From: an uncultured Mycoplasmatota bacterium
GTDB taxonomy: Bacteria > Bacillota_I > Bacilli_A > RF39 > UBA660
Direction: 5' to 3'
DNA length: 16,354 bases
Assembly: GCA_900542735.1 (NCBI GenBank)
Contig: UQOS01000029.1
Location: 1 to 16,354 of the forward strand
Position numbers and translations under genes: made by a program. The notes below the pieces were generated by a model that saw only the letters and a program-made list of their open reading frames with translations, was not told the DNA's origin and did no database searches. Shown here piece by piece: positions 6,996 through 14,826 of the stretch; within the stretch, counting starts at the first letter, position 1, and each line of letters opens with the position of its first letter.

Positions 6996-7151
6996 ATGAA
7001 TATGAATGAAAAAGACTGGTTAATTATTACATTAACTATTGTGGTACTAGGTATTCTGTTAGTTGCTTTAGTACATATGAAAAATCAATACAATAATATT
7101 ACAATTAAAAATAATTCTATTTATGACACCATTGATTTTTTTAATGATTAA
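6996..7151 (+). CDS. 51-residue single-pass membrane protein
   Basis: An ATG at 6996 opens a 51-codon frame ending in TAA. It has its own ribosome site: GAGGT at 6985-6989, 6 nt upstream and overlapping the TGA of the previous gene. The protein starts MNMNEKDW, has one membrane helix (about residues 8-27: LIITLTIVVLGILLVALV) and a polar Asn-rich tail ending TIDFFND. I do not recognise a family. The spacing, ribosome site and terminator right after its stop support a real third gene of the cassette. It is likely to be missed by length cut-offs. Confidence 0.65.
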   Translation: MNMNEKDWLIITLTIVVLGILLVALVHMKNQYNNITIKNNSIYDTIDFFND

Positions 7152-7180
7152 GGGAACGCTTTGTTCCTTTTTCTTTTCAT
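7150..7180 (+). terminator. Terminator of the DUF4352 operon
   Basis: AAGGGAAC (7150-7157) pairs with GTTCCTTT (7163-7170), 8 bp with one G-U pair, 5-nt loop, followed by a T-rich run. It starts within the stop codon of the 51-residue gene. Confidence 0.8.
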
Positions 7181-7193
7181 TTTTTTAGATTTA

Positions 7194-7202
7194 TGATATT
7201 AT
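7194..7202 (+). promoter_or_regulatory. Extended -10 promoter for dusB-RDD-lysS
   Basis: TGATATTAT is a TG-n plus TATTAT extended -10, located 12 nt before the dusB ribosome site; no clear -35. Confidence 0.4.
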
Positions 7203-7224
7203 CTATAGTGATTTGAGGGATAGT

Positions 7225-8211
7225 ATGGTTTATATTGGAAATGTAGAAATAAAACATAAAACAGTGCTTGCACCTATGGCAGGAATTGGAAATTCTAGTT
7301 TTCGTAAGATTATTAAGAAAATGGGTGCTGGGTTAATATATGCAGAAATGGTAAGTGATAAGGCTTTACTCTATCAAAATAAAAAGACAGTTGATATGCT
7401 TTATATGGAAGATATGGAAAGACCTATTACGCAGCAGATATTTGGTAGTGATAAAGAATCTTTTGTTAGTGCAGCTAAATTTATCTATGAAAATATGCAT
7501 CCTGATATTATCGATATTAATATGGGGTGTCCAGTCCCTAAAGTAGCAGTTAGGGCTCAGGCAGGGAGTGCTTTACTTAAAAATCCTGAAAAAATACGAG
7601 ATATTGTTTCTAGTGTTGTTCGTAGTGTACCAATTCCGGTTACTGTTAAAATTAGAAGTGGTTGGGATTTTGACCATATTAATGCAGTAGAAGTTGCTAA
7701 AATATGTGAGGAAGCTGGTGCTAGTGCGATATGTGTTCACCCTAGAACGCGTAGTCAAGGTTATAGTGGAAAAGCTGACTGGAGCATTATTAAAAAAGTA
7801 AAGGAAGCTGTTTCTATTCCCGTAATTGGAAATGGTGATATTGTAGATATTTATAGCGCTAAAAAAATGCTAGATGAAACAGGGTGTGATCTTATTATGA
7901 TAGGTAGAGGAGTACTTGGTAATCCTTGGTTGATTAAGCAAATAAATGCCTATCTAGAAGAAGAAATTATCTTACCTAATCCTACTTTTATTGAAAGAAT
8001 TGATATGTGTTTAGAACATTTGAATAACTTATATGAATTAAAAAATGAAAAACTTGCAGTATTAGAAATCCGTAATCATATTGCTTGGTATTTAAAAGGT
8101 ATGCCTAATTCTAATGAAATCAAGAATAAAATATTTCTTCAAAAGCATATTTCTGATATAATAGAAATATTAAATGAATATAAAACATATATTTATGAAT
8201 TAGAAAGTTAG
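7225..8211 (+). CDS. dusB: tRNA-dihydrouridine synthase (DusB type)
   Basis: FMN-dependent enzyme that reduces specific uridines of the tRNA D-loop, using NADPH. The 328-residue protein has the TIM-barrel signatures: VLAPMAGIGNSSFR near the start, the catalytic cysteine C102 in NMGCP, AGSALLKNP, VKIRSGWD, HPRTRSQGYSG and the phosphate-binding IGNGDI and MIGRGVLGNPW. Length is typical. ATG 7225 is chosen because GAGG (7215-7218) is 6 nt upstream; the TTG at 7213 lies before that site. Dus upstream of lysS is the Bacillus arrangement, supporting orthology with B. subtilis yacF. The next gene's ribosome site overlaps its TAG stop. Confidence 0.93.
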   Translation: MVYIGNVEIKHKTVLAPMAGIGNSSFRKIIKKMGAGLIYAEMVSDKALLYQNKKTVDMLYMEDMERPITQQIFGSDKESFVSAAKFIYENMHPDIIDINMGCPVPKVAVRAQAGSALLKNPEKIRDIVSSVVRSVPIPVTVKIRSGWDFDHINAVEVAKICEEAGASAICVHPRTRSQGYSGKADWSIIKKVKEAVSIPVIGNGDIVDIYSAKKMLDETGCDLIMIGRGVLGNPWLIKQINAYLEEEIILPNPTFIERIDMCLEHLNNLYELKNEKLAVLEIRNHIAWYLKGMPNSNEIKNKIFLQKHISDIIEILNEYKTYIYELES

Positions 8212-8220
8212 GTGATTATT

Positions 8221-8862
8221 ATGTCTAGTGAAAAGATAGAAGAGGCTTTAACAAAAGAAACATTAAAAAATGATAAACCATATTTTTTCCCTCGTCTTGT
8301 TGCTTATATTATTGATGTTACTTTAGTATCTATTGTATGTAGTGGTATTTTGTTTTTATTTCCTAAAAATGAAAACTATTCTAAATATTTAAAAGAATAT
8401 CAAGAAGTTCAAACCAATTTTATTGATAATAAAATAGAAGCAGATGAGTACATTCATAAAGTAGCTGATATTACTTATGATATAGATTACAGTAATGTAT
8501 TATCTATGATAGTAGAAGTTGTGTTATTAATTCTTTACTTTATTGTCTTTCAGTTTTATAATAAAGGACAGACTTTTGGTAAGAAATTAATGAAGTTAAG
8601 AGTGGTAAATAATAATGGAAATGAGTTAACCTTAAATCAAGTTACTTGTCGTGCACTTATTATAGATTCTATTTTAATTAATCTATTTATGATAGCAGCT
8701 TTATTATTTTCAGGAAGAAATTATTATTACTATGCTAGTCTTTCTTTACAAATTCTTAGTGGGATTATTATCTTTGTTACTTTAATGATGATATTTTTCC
8801 GTAAAGATGGTCGTGGTCTTCATGATGTTGTGACTGGTACTAAAGTAATTCAAGAAAATTAG
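8221..8862 (+). CDS. RDD-family membrane protein
   Basis: A 213-residue membrane protein with the RDD signature: PRLVAYIIDVTLVS in the first helix (R and D near the start of the fold), GQTFGKKLMKLRVV between helices, and DGRGLHDVVTGTKVI at the C-terminus. About four membrane helices are visible (near 25-43, 95-115, 149-167 and 176-193). RDD proteins are poorly understood; some affect ion homeostasis. The ATG at 8221 is preferred over GTG 8212 because AGGTG (8210-8214) sits 6 nt before it. Its TAG stop overlaps the strong lysS ribosome site AGGAGG, so it is tightly linked to dusB and lysS. Confidence 0.85.
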   Translation: MSSEKIEEALTKETLKNDKPYFFPRLVAYIIDVTLVSIVCSGILFLFPKNENYSKYLKEYQEVQTNFIDNKIEADEYIHKVADITYDIDYSNVLSMIVEVVLLILYFIVFQFYNKGQTFGKKLMKLRVVNNNGNELTLNQVTCRALIIDSILINLFMIAALLFSGRNYYYYASLSLQILSGIIIFVTLMMIFFRKDGRGLHDVVTGTKVIQEN

Positions 8863-8872
8863 GAGGTATATT

Positions 8873-10360
8873 ATGAGAACTTTTTCAGAACAAGAAACAG
8901 TTAGAAGAGAAAAATTAGAAGAAATTAGAAAAGTATGTAATCCATACCCAGAAAAGTATGTAAAAACACATTCTTTAGAAGATGCCAAACTATTAGAAGA
9001 CGGTACTACTGATGTTAGAATTGCTGGTAGAATTATTTTTGCTAGAAAAATGGGTAAATTAAGTTTTGTTAGAATTCGTGATTTAAAAGGCGATATGCAA
9101 CTTGAATTTAAAATTGATGTTGTTGGAGAAGAAAGATACGATTTCTTTAAAAAGTTAATTGATACAGGTGATTTCATTGGTGCAGAAGGTGAAATATTTA
9201 CTACCCAAACTGGTGAAAAGACACTTCGTGTTCATTCTTTTGAATTTTTAGGAAAGGCTTTAAGACCACTTCCTGAGAAATTCCATGGCCTTGTTGATAC
9301 AGAACTTAAATATCGTCAACGCTATGTAGATTTAATTACTAATGAAGAAAGTAGAAAAGTATTTTTAGGTAGAAGTAAATTTTATGCCTTTTTACATAAA
9401 TTTTTAGCAGATAATGGTTTCTTACAAGTAGAAACTCCTATTATTCAAACTGCTGTATGTGGAGCTAGTGCTAAACCTTTCTATACTCATCACAATGCTC
9501 TTGACTTAGACTGTAATCTAAGAATTGCACCTGAGACTTTCTTAAAACAATGTATCGCTGGTGGATTTGATAGAGTTTATGAGGTAGCTAAGTGTTTTAG
9601 AAATGAAGGAATGGATTCAGAACACTTACAAGAATTTACACAAGTAGAATGGTATGCTTCTTATTGGAATTATGAAGATAATATGAAGTTTTATTCTAGA
9701 TTTATTAAAGAGTTATTAATGGAATTAGTTGGCACTACAACTATTGAATACCAAGATAAAGTATTAGATTTTGGTAAAGAAGAATGGGATAAAATTAATT
9801 ACTGTGAAGCTATGACTGATATATTTGGTTTTGATTTTTTAAGTATTGATGAACCTAGTGATTTAAAGAGTAAGATTATAGAAAAAGGTTTATTTACAGA
9901 AGAAGATTTAGCTGATTATAAGTCTTTAAGTCAAATTATCGATTTTGTATATAAAAAGAAAATAAGAGCTAATATTGTTGATCCAACTATTATCTATAAT
10001 TATCCTAGTGTATTAATTCCACTTGCTCGTAGAAATGATAATGATTCTAGAAGAATTGATGTTTTCCAAGTTGTTGCTGCTGGAACAGAATTATGTAAGG
10101 CATATTCAGAGTTAGTTAACCCTATCGAACAAAGAGAAGCCTTTGAAGGACAGTTAAAAGCAAAAGCTCAAGGGGACGATGAAACTATGGATTTAGATGA
10201 AGACTTTTTACTTGCCATGGAACAAGGTATGCCACCTATTTCTGGTTTAGGATTTGGAATTGATCGTTTAATGATGCTTATTTATAATGTACCATCTGTT
10301 AGAGATGTAGTATTATTCCCAATTATGAAACCAGTTGAAAATAAAGATGATCTTATATAA
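8873..10360 (+). CDS. lysS: Lysyl-tRNA synthetase, class II
   Basis: Charges tRNA(Lys) with lysine. The 495 residues comprise an N-terminal OB-fold anticodon-binding domain (about 45-135: VRIAGRIIFARKMGKLSFVRIRD) and a class IIb catalytic core: motif 1 around residues 165-185 (VETP), motif 2 FRNEG at 242-246, motif 3 GLGFGIDRL at 458-466, and the lysine-pocket segment AKAQGDDE. Ribosome site AGGAGGT is 7 nt upstream. Some normally constant positions differ from the usual Bacillus type, e.g. APETFLKQCIAGGFDRV and FTQVEWYASYWNYED in place of the ELYLKRLIVGG and FT..ELY forms, so it may belong to a divergent subfamily. It ends the dusB operon. No T-box leader is present. Confidence 0.93.
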   Translation: MRTFSEQETVRREKLEEIRKVCNPYPEKYVKTHSLEDAKLLEDGTTDVRIAGRIIFARKMGKLSFVRIRDLKGDMQLEFKIDVVGEERYDFFKKLIDTGDFIGAEGEIFTTQTGEKTLRVHSFEFLGKALRPLPEKFHGLVDTELKYRQRYVDLITNEESRKVFLGRSKFYAFLHKFLADNGFLQVETPIIQTAVCGASAKPFYTHHNALDLDCNLRIAPETFLKQCIAGGFDRVYEVAKCFRNEGMDSEHLQEFTQVEWYASYWNYEDNMKFYSRFIKELLMELVGTTTIEYQDKVLDFGKEEWDKINYCEAMTDIFGFDFLSIDEPSDLKSKIIEKGLFTEEDLADYKSLSQIIDFVYKKKIRANIVDPTIIYNYPSVLIPLARRNDNDSRRIDVFQVVAAGTELCKAYSELVNPIEQREAFEGQLKAKAQGDDETMDLDEDFLLAMEQGMPPISGLGFGIDRLMMLIYNVPSVRDVVLFPIMKPVENKDDLI

Positions 10361-10387
10361 GACTAGAAAAAATATCTAGTCTTTTTT
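10359..10387 (+). terminator. Terminator after lysS
   Basis: AAGACTAGA (10359-10367) and TCTAGTCTT (10375-10383) form a perfect 9-bp stem with a 7-nt loop followed by TTTTTT; it starts in the lysS stop codon. Confidence 0.9.
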
Positions 10388-10419
10388 CATTTTTTCACAA
10401 AACTTTCACTTAAAATAGT

Positions 10420-10447
10420 TTGTATTTTGTTTTAAATTATGTATAAT
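10420..10447 (+). promoter_or_regulatory. Promoter of the YfcC-like transporter gene
   Basis: TTGTAT (10420-10425) and perfect TATAAT (10442-10447) with 16-bp spacing. The ribosome site GGGAGGG starts 7 nt after the -10. Confidence 0.6.
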
Positions 10448-10465
10448 TATTATGGGAGGGTTAAT

Positions 10466-12088
10466 ATGAAGAAACATAATATTTTAAAAGTAGTTTTACT
10501 ATCTATACTAGTAGCTTTACTATGTACTTGGATTTTTCCATCTGCTTCTTATCAATCATCACTTACTGTAGGTGATAGAAGTCAACTTGGAATTTTCGAT
10601 TTATTCTCTTATGCTGTAGAATTATTTCGTTATTTTCCATATGTAGTATTAATGACTTTAGCTATTGGTATCTTTTATGGAGTTGCTTATAAAATTCCAG
10701 CTTATCAAGTTCTTTTAGAGAATCTTGTTAAAAAGTTTAAGGGAAAAGAAAATATTTGTTTAGCAGTTATTATGACTTTAATTGCTGTTATCGTTTCTGT
10801 TTCTGGACTTTCTTTTGGAATTATATTTGTATTTCCATTCGTTATATCTTTAGTGTTATTAATGGGATATAACAAATTAGTTGCAGCTAGCGTAACTGTT
10901 GGTTCTACTATCGTTGGTATTTTAGGTACTACTATTGGTTCTAATACAACTTACTATATTAATGCTGTATTAAGTACTGAAGTAACAAATGAAATGATTA
11001 CAAAAGTAGTTATCTTAGTTGTTGCATTAGTATTACTTATTTACAATGTTTTAGCTTATGCTAAGAAAACTAAAAATAATACTGACAAAGTAGTAGATTT
11101 TGTTCCTAATAAAACAGAAGGAAAAGAAGAAAAAATAGTAGAAGAAAAAGTATCAAAGAAAGCTGATACTAAAAAAGATACTAACAAAAAAGAAGATAAA
11201 TCTTCTAAAAAGACAGATACTAAGAAAAAAGCTGCTACTAAAAAGACTTCTAGTACAAAAGCAAAAACAACTGCTAAGAAAACAAGTACTAAGACAAGAG
11301 CTTATGATTTAAAATCTAAGGTTGAAACTAAAGTAACTGTAAAACCTAAGAAAAAAGTGAAAACTTGGCCATTTATTTTAGTATTTGATTTAGCACTTAT
11401 TTTATTAGCTATTTCATCATTTGATTGGTCTGGTGTATTTGAAGTTAAAATCTTTAGTGATGCCTTAACTGCTATTAAAGAATTTGAAATTGGAGGATTC
11501 CCAATTTTTGCTAAGATACTTGGTAAGGTAAACGCATTTGGTGAATGGTCTTTAACTTCTGAAATGCCTACACTTATCATTATTTCTTCTGCATTCTTAG
11601 CATTTATCTATGGATTAAAATTAGATGAATTCTTAGATGGTGTAGTAGATGGTGTTAAAAAAGCTATTAAACCAGCTATTTATATGTTATTAGTATATTT
11701 AGTATTAGTTATTGCTACTTATAATCCGTTCCAATTAAATATTACTAAGTTCTTCTTGGATATGACTAAGGGATTAAATGTAATTACTATGTCAATTGTT
11801 GCTATGATATCTAGTGTTATCAATATTGAGTGTACTTATGTTGCTCAAAGCACATTACCTTATGTAACATCAGTAATTACTGATTCTGCTTTATATCCAT
11901 TACTTGCAATTATCTTCCAATCTATTTATGGATTAGTAATGTTAGTTGCACCTACTAGTGTAATATTACTTGGTACATTATCATATTTAGGAATTTCATA
12001 TGGTCAATGGTTAAAACATATTTGGAAATTATTCTTACAATTATTAATTGTTCTTGTAATTATATTCTTCGTTGTATTTTTAATCTAA
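10466..12088 (+). CDS. YfcC-like permease (ion-transporter superfamily) with lysine-rich central loop
   Basis: A 540-residue polytopic protein, probably a secondary transporter of the YfcC/C4-dicarboxylate-carrier type; the substrate is unknown. The N-terminal half has about five to six helices with SVSGLSFG and GYNKLVAASVTVGST. The C-terminal half has SEMPTLIIISSAF, LDGVVDGVKKAIKPA and APTSVILLGTLSYLGI, resembling the two inverted halves of these carriers. Between them, residues about 198-299 (11059-11365) form a cytoplasmic loop, about one third lysine, with threonine, alanine and serine in a histone-H1-like pattern (KKAATKKTSSTKAKT). ATG 10466 follows GGGAGGG by 5 nt; the ATG at 10439 lies inside the promoter. 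It is a single-gene unit. Confidence 0.7.
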   Translation: MKKHNILKVVLLSILVALLCTWIFPSASYQSSLTVGDRSQLGIFDLFSYAVELFRYFPYVVLMTLAIGIFYGVAYKIPAYQVLLENLVKKFKGKENICLAVIMTLIAVIVSVSGLSFGIIFVFPFVISLVLLMGYNKLVAASVTVGSTIVGILGTTIGSNTTYYINAVLSTEVTNEMITKVVILVVALVLLIYNVLAYAKKTKNNTDKVVDFVPNKTEGKEEKIVEEKVSKKADTKKDTNKKEDKSSKKTDTKKKAATKKTSSTKAKTTAKKTSTKTRAYDLKSKVETKVTVKPKKKVKTWPFILVFDLALILLAISSFDWSGVFEVKIFSDALTAIKEFEIGGFPIFAKILGKVNAFGEWSLTSEMPTLIIISSAFLAFIYGLKLDEFLDGVVDGVKKAIKPAIYMLLVYLVLVIATYNPFQLNITKFFLDMTKGLNVITMSIVAMISSVINIECTYVAQSTLPYVTSVITDSALYPLLAIIFQSIYGLVMLVAPTSVILLGTLSYLGISYGQWLKHIWKLFLQLLIVLVIIFFVVFLI

Positions 12089-12095
12089 GACAAAT

Positions 12096-12117
12096 AAAAA
12101 GAGCTTCGGCTCTTTTT
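12096..12117. terminator. Bidirectional UUCG terminator between the transporter and DUF2624 genes
   Basis: AAAAAGAGC (12096-12104) and GCTCTTTTT (12109-12117) form a 9-bp stem closed by a TTCG tetraloop, with a T-tract on the + strand and, by symmetry, T bases on the - strand. It fills the gap between the two convergent genes. Confidence 0.92.
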
Positions 12118-12369
12118 TTAGTTTATATATTTTTTATATTTTTGATATAGTCCCTGGATTTGAATAAAAGTATTTGGACTTACTTCTTGTTTGATTTTAT
12201 TCCAAATGTCCTCTTGGTTATCAAAAATATCTTCCCAATAGTTTTTAATATAGAAGTAAATTGTATCTATTTCTTTATCACTTACTTGATAATTGTTTTT
12301 ACCAATAAACTTTATAATATCTTCTTTCTTTAACCTTTCAATATACTGTTTTAGTATTGATTTATACAT
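12118..12369 (-). CDS. DUF2624-like small protein
   Basis: An 83-residue soluble, mostly helical protein with LKKEDIIKFIGKNN, a middle IYFYIKNYWEDIF segment, and the C-terminal KQEVSPNTFIQIQGLYQKYK. This layout matches my memory of DUF2624 (B. subtilis YqfT; role unknown), especially the SP-T motif before the last helix. The ATG at 12369 is chosen because AGGAGG lies 6 nt upstream on the minus strand; a longer frame up to 12510 would overlap the clpC start and has no ribosome site. It is convergent with the transporter gene and divergent from clpC. Confidence 0.65.
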   Translation of the reverse strand: MYKSILKQYIERLKKEDIIKFIGKNNYQVSDKEIDTIYFYIKNYWEDIFDNQEDIWNKIKQEVSPNTFIQIQGLYQKYKKYIN

Positions 12370-12480
12370 TTCATTCCTCCTCATAATAGTATATGTCTTA
12401 GTTTTTATTAAATTTAAAATTCTGTATAAACTACTGATATTTTCCTCATAATGTTCATAGAATATAAGGGAGGAATTATT

Positions 12481-14784
12481 ATGTTTTCTAATTTTAGTGA
12501 AGAAGCACAAAAAATATTAATTAATTCAAAAAAAGAAATGCAAGAGTTAAAACATGCTTATGTGGGTAGTGAACATTTATTCCTAGCTATTTTAAAACAG
12601 AAAAGTGATATTAGTAAAAAACTAAATGATTTTGGGATTACTTATTCTAAGTTTAAAGATAAATTAGTGGAATTAGTGGGGATTGGGAAAGAAGAAAATC
12701 ATTGGTTTTTATATACGCCATTATTAAAAAGAGTAATGGAAACAGCTTTATTAATCAGTAAAGAATCTTCTAAAGGTGAAGTAACTGGTGAACATTTAAT
12801 ATTTGCTATTTTAGAAGAGGGAGAGGGAGTAGCTGTTCGAATTTTAAATAAAATGGAAGTAGATATTTCAGACTTACAAGATTATTTTTCCTCTAGACTT
12901 AGTAGTAAGAAGAAAAATGGAAAAAAGAAATTACTAGTGGAAGAATTAGGAGTAGATTTAACGAAGAGAGCTGTTAATAACGAACTAGATCCAGTTATTG
13001 GTAGAGAAGAAGAATTAAAGAGGGTTATGGAGATTCTTTGTCGTAGAGGAAAAAATAATCCTTTACTAATTGGAGATGCTGGGGTTGGGAAAACTGCTAT
13101 TATAGAAGAGCTTGCTAGGTTGATTTCTCTTGATAGGGTGCCAGAAAAATTAAAAAATAAACGAATTATTTCCGTATCTATTGCTACTTTAGTGTCTGGT
13201 ACTAAATACCGTGGTGAATTTGAAGAAAGAGTTACTAAGATGTTAAAAGAATTAGAAAATAGTGATGATATTATTTTATTTATTGATGAAGTCCATACTT
13301 TAATGGGTGCAGGTGGAGCAGAAGGAGCAATTGATGCTGCTAATATTTTTAAGCCAGCTTTAGCTAGAGGAAAAATTCGTTTAATTGGTGCTACTACAAC
13401 TGACGAATATAAACAAACGATAGAAAAAGATAGGGCCATGGATAGAAGATTTCAAACCGTATTTATTTATGAGCCTAATGATGATTTAGTGTATCATATT
13501 TTAGATAAATTAAGACCTATTTATGAAAAATATCATGGTGTTAAAATTAATGATAAAGAATTAAAATTAATTGTGAAATTATCTAATAAATATATTTATG
13601 ATAGAAAACAACCTGATAAAGCTATCGATATTTTAGATGAAGTGTGTTCTAGAGTTTCGTTAATTCATCATAGGCCATCTTCTAGACTTGGTAGCTATAA
13701 AGAAGAATTAACACAAATTATTGATAAAAAGAATCAATATATTATGAGGCAAAACTTTGAAGATGCTACTATTGTGAAACAACAGGAAAAAGCGCTCCTT
13801 ACTAAAATTAATCAATTGGAATTAAAAAGTAATCATAGAAAAACAATTCATATTATTGGGGAAAATGATATAGCAGAAGTAGTTTCAGAGAAAACAAAAA
13901 TACCTGTTTATGAAATTAATAGTAGTTCTTATAAATATATGAAAGACTTGGAAACGAGATTAAGAAAAGAAGTAATTGGGCAAGAAGAAGCAATAACGGA
14001 ATTAGTGAAGGCAACAAAGCGAATGAAACTTGGTTATAAGGACTATGATAAACCTTATTCTTATTTGTTTGTTGGTTCTACTGGAGTGGGAAAGACAAAG
14101 CTTGCTTTAGAATATGCAGATTATCTATTTGGTAAAGATAAGTTAATTCGTTTTGATATGAGTGAATATCGTGATAGTAGTTCAATTACTAAAATTATTG
14201 GTTCTGCGCCTGGGTATATTGGTTATGATGATGGCAAAAATAAATTAGAAGAAATTAGAAAGAATCCTCATTCTGTTATCTTACTTGATGAAATAGAAAA
14301 AGCCCACCCTAGTGTTTTAAATTTATTTTTACAGATTTTAGATGAAGGTAAGATTACAGATTCTAGAGGAAACACGGTTCATTTTAATCATCATGTAATT
14401 ATTATGACTTCAAATATTGGTTGTCATAAGGATTCAGTTGGCTTTACCCAAGAAGTTAGTAAAGAAGATAGTAAATTAAAAGAGTTTTTGTCTTTAGAAT
14501 TATTAAATCGTATTCAAAAAGTTGTTTATTTTAAGAAACTAGATAGTAATGATATTAAGCAAATTATTAAAATAAAGTTAGATTATATTAAGAAAAAGTT
14601 TAAAGAAAGAAATATTAAAGTTCATATTAGTGATAGTATTATTGATGATATGGTAGTTCTTACTAGGTACCAAGAATTTGGGGCTCGTAAGATAGATCAA
14701 GTTTTAGAAGATAAGGTAGATGATACTATTATTGATAGTATTTTAGAGGGAAAAACTAATATCTATGTAAATAATCATAGTTAG
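12481..14784 (+). CDS. clpC: ClpC-type AAA+ unfoldase of the Clp protease
   Basis: Hexameric unfoldase that feeds proteins to ClpP. The 767 residues contain an N-terminal Clp_N repeat domain (1-about 140; FSEEAQKIL, AYVGSEHLFLAIL), D1 with Walker A GDAGVGKT at 198-205 and Walker B FIDE at 267-270, a short coiled-coil M region with a UVR-like motif (about 416-445; RQNFEDATIVKQQE), D2 with Walker A GSTGVGKT from 532 and Walker B LLDE at 601-604, and a ClpP-docking VGF loop at 653-655. The short middle domain and the loop mark ClpC rather than ClpB. AAGGGAGG before ATG 12481 sets the start. It is about 40 residues shorter than B. subtilis ClpC. The usual partners ctsR, mcsA and mcsB are not adjacent, and no CtsR heptad repeat or CIRCE element was seen upstream. 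Confidence 0.92.
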   Translation: MFSNFSEEAQKILINSKKEMQELKHAYVGSEHLFLAILKQKSDISKKLNDFGITYSKFKDKLVELVGIGKEENHWFLYTPLLKRVMETALLISKESSKGEVTGEHLIFAILEEGEGVAVRILNKMEVDISDLQDYFSSRLSSKKKNGKKKLLVEELGVDLTKRAVNNELDPVIGREEELKRVMEILCRRGKNNPLLIGDAGVGKTAIIEELARLISLDRVPEKLKNKRIISVSIATLVSGTKYRGEFEERVTKMLKELENSDDIILFIDEVHTLMGAGGAEGAIDAANIFKPALARGKIRLIGATTTDEYKQTIEKDRAMDRRFQTVFIYEPNDDLVYHILDKLRPIYEKYHGVKINDKELKLIVKLSNKYIYDRKQPDKAIDILDEVCSRVSLIHHRPSSRLGSYKEELTQIIDKKNQYIMRQNFEDATIVKQQEKALLTKINQLELKSNHRKTIHIIGENDIAEVVSEKTKIPVYEINSSSYKYMKDLETRLRKEVIGQEEAITELVKATKRMKLGYKDYDKPYSYLFVGSTGVGKTKLALEYADYLFGKDKLIRFDMSEYRDSSSITKIIGSAPGYIGYDDGKNKLEEIRKNPHSVILLDEIEKAHPSVLNLFLQILDEGKITDSRGNTVHFNHHVIIMTSNIGCHKDSVGFTQEVSKEDSKLKEFLSLELLNRIQKVVYFKKLDSNDIKQIIKIKLDYIKKKFKERNIKVHISDSIIDDMVVLTRYQEFGARKIDQVLEDKVDDTIIDSILEGKTNIYVNNHS

Positions 14785-14817
14785 TTTTTCTTTTTTTCAT
14801 GAATTCTAGTAGTATTA

Positions 14818-14826
14818 TGCTATAAT
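14818..14826 (+). promoter_or_regulatory. Extended -10 promoter for cysS
   Basis: TGCTATAAT is an extended -10 with a perfect TATAAT hexamer (14821-14826). The ribosome site GAGGTG follows at 14843. A 7-bp inverted repeat, AATTCTA (14802-14808) and TAGAATT (14826-14832), brackets the -10. Confidence 0.6.

Noticed and set aside
11059..11365. Gene fusion of a histone-like protein with the transporter
   Set aside because: The segment is low-complexity with no globular domain and both transporter halves continue in frame, so it is better described as an expanded loop.
12370..12480. CtsR heptad repeats or CIRCE element upstream of clpC
   Set aside because: No GGTCAAA tandem and no TTAGCACTC/GAGTGCTAA pair found on reading both strands.
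12370..12510. Longer N-terminus for the DUF2624-like gene
   Set aside because: It would overlap the clpC start and ignore a good AGGAGG site before ATG 12369.
12882..13439. 185-codon minus-strand open frame inside clpC
   Set aside because: It lies antisense to the conserved D1 region of ClpC; composition and hydrophobic runs are those of an antisense shadow, and no ribosome site is seen. The same holds for minus-strand frames inside ftsH, tilS, dusB, lysS and the transporter.
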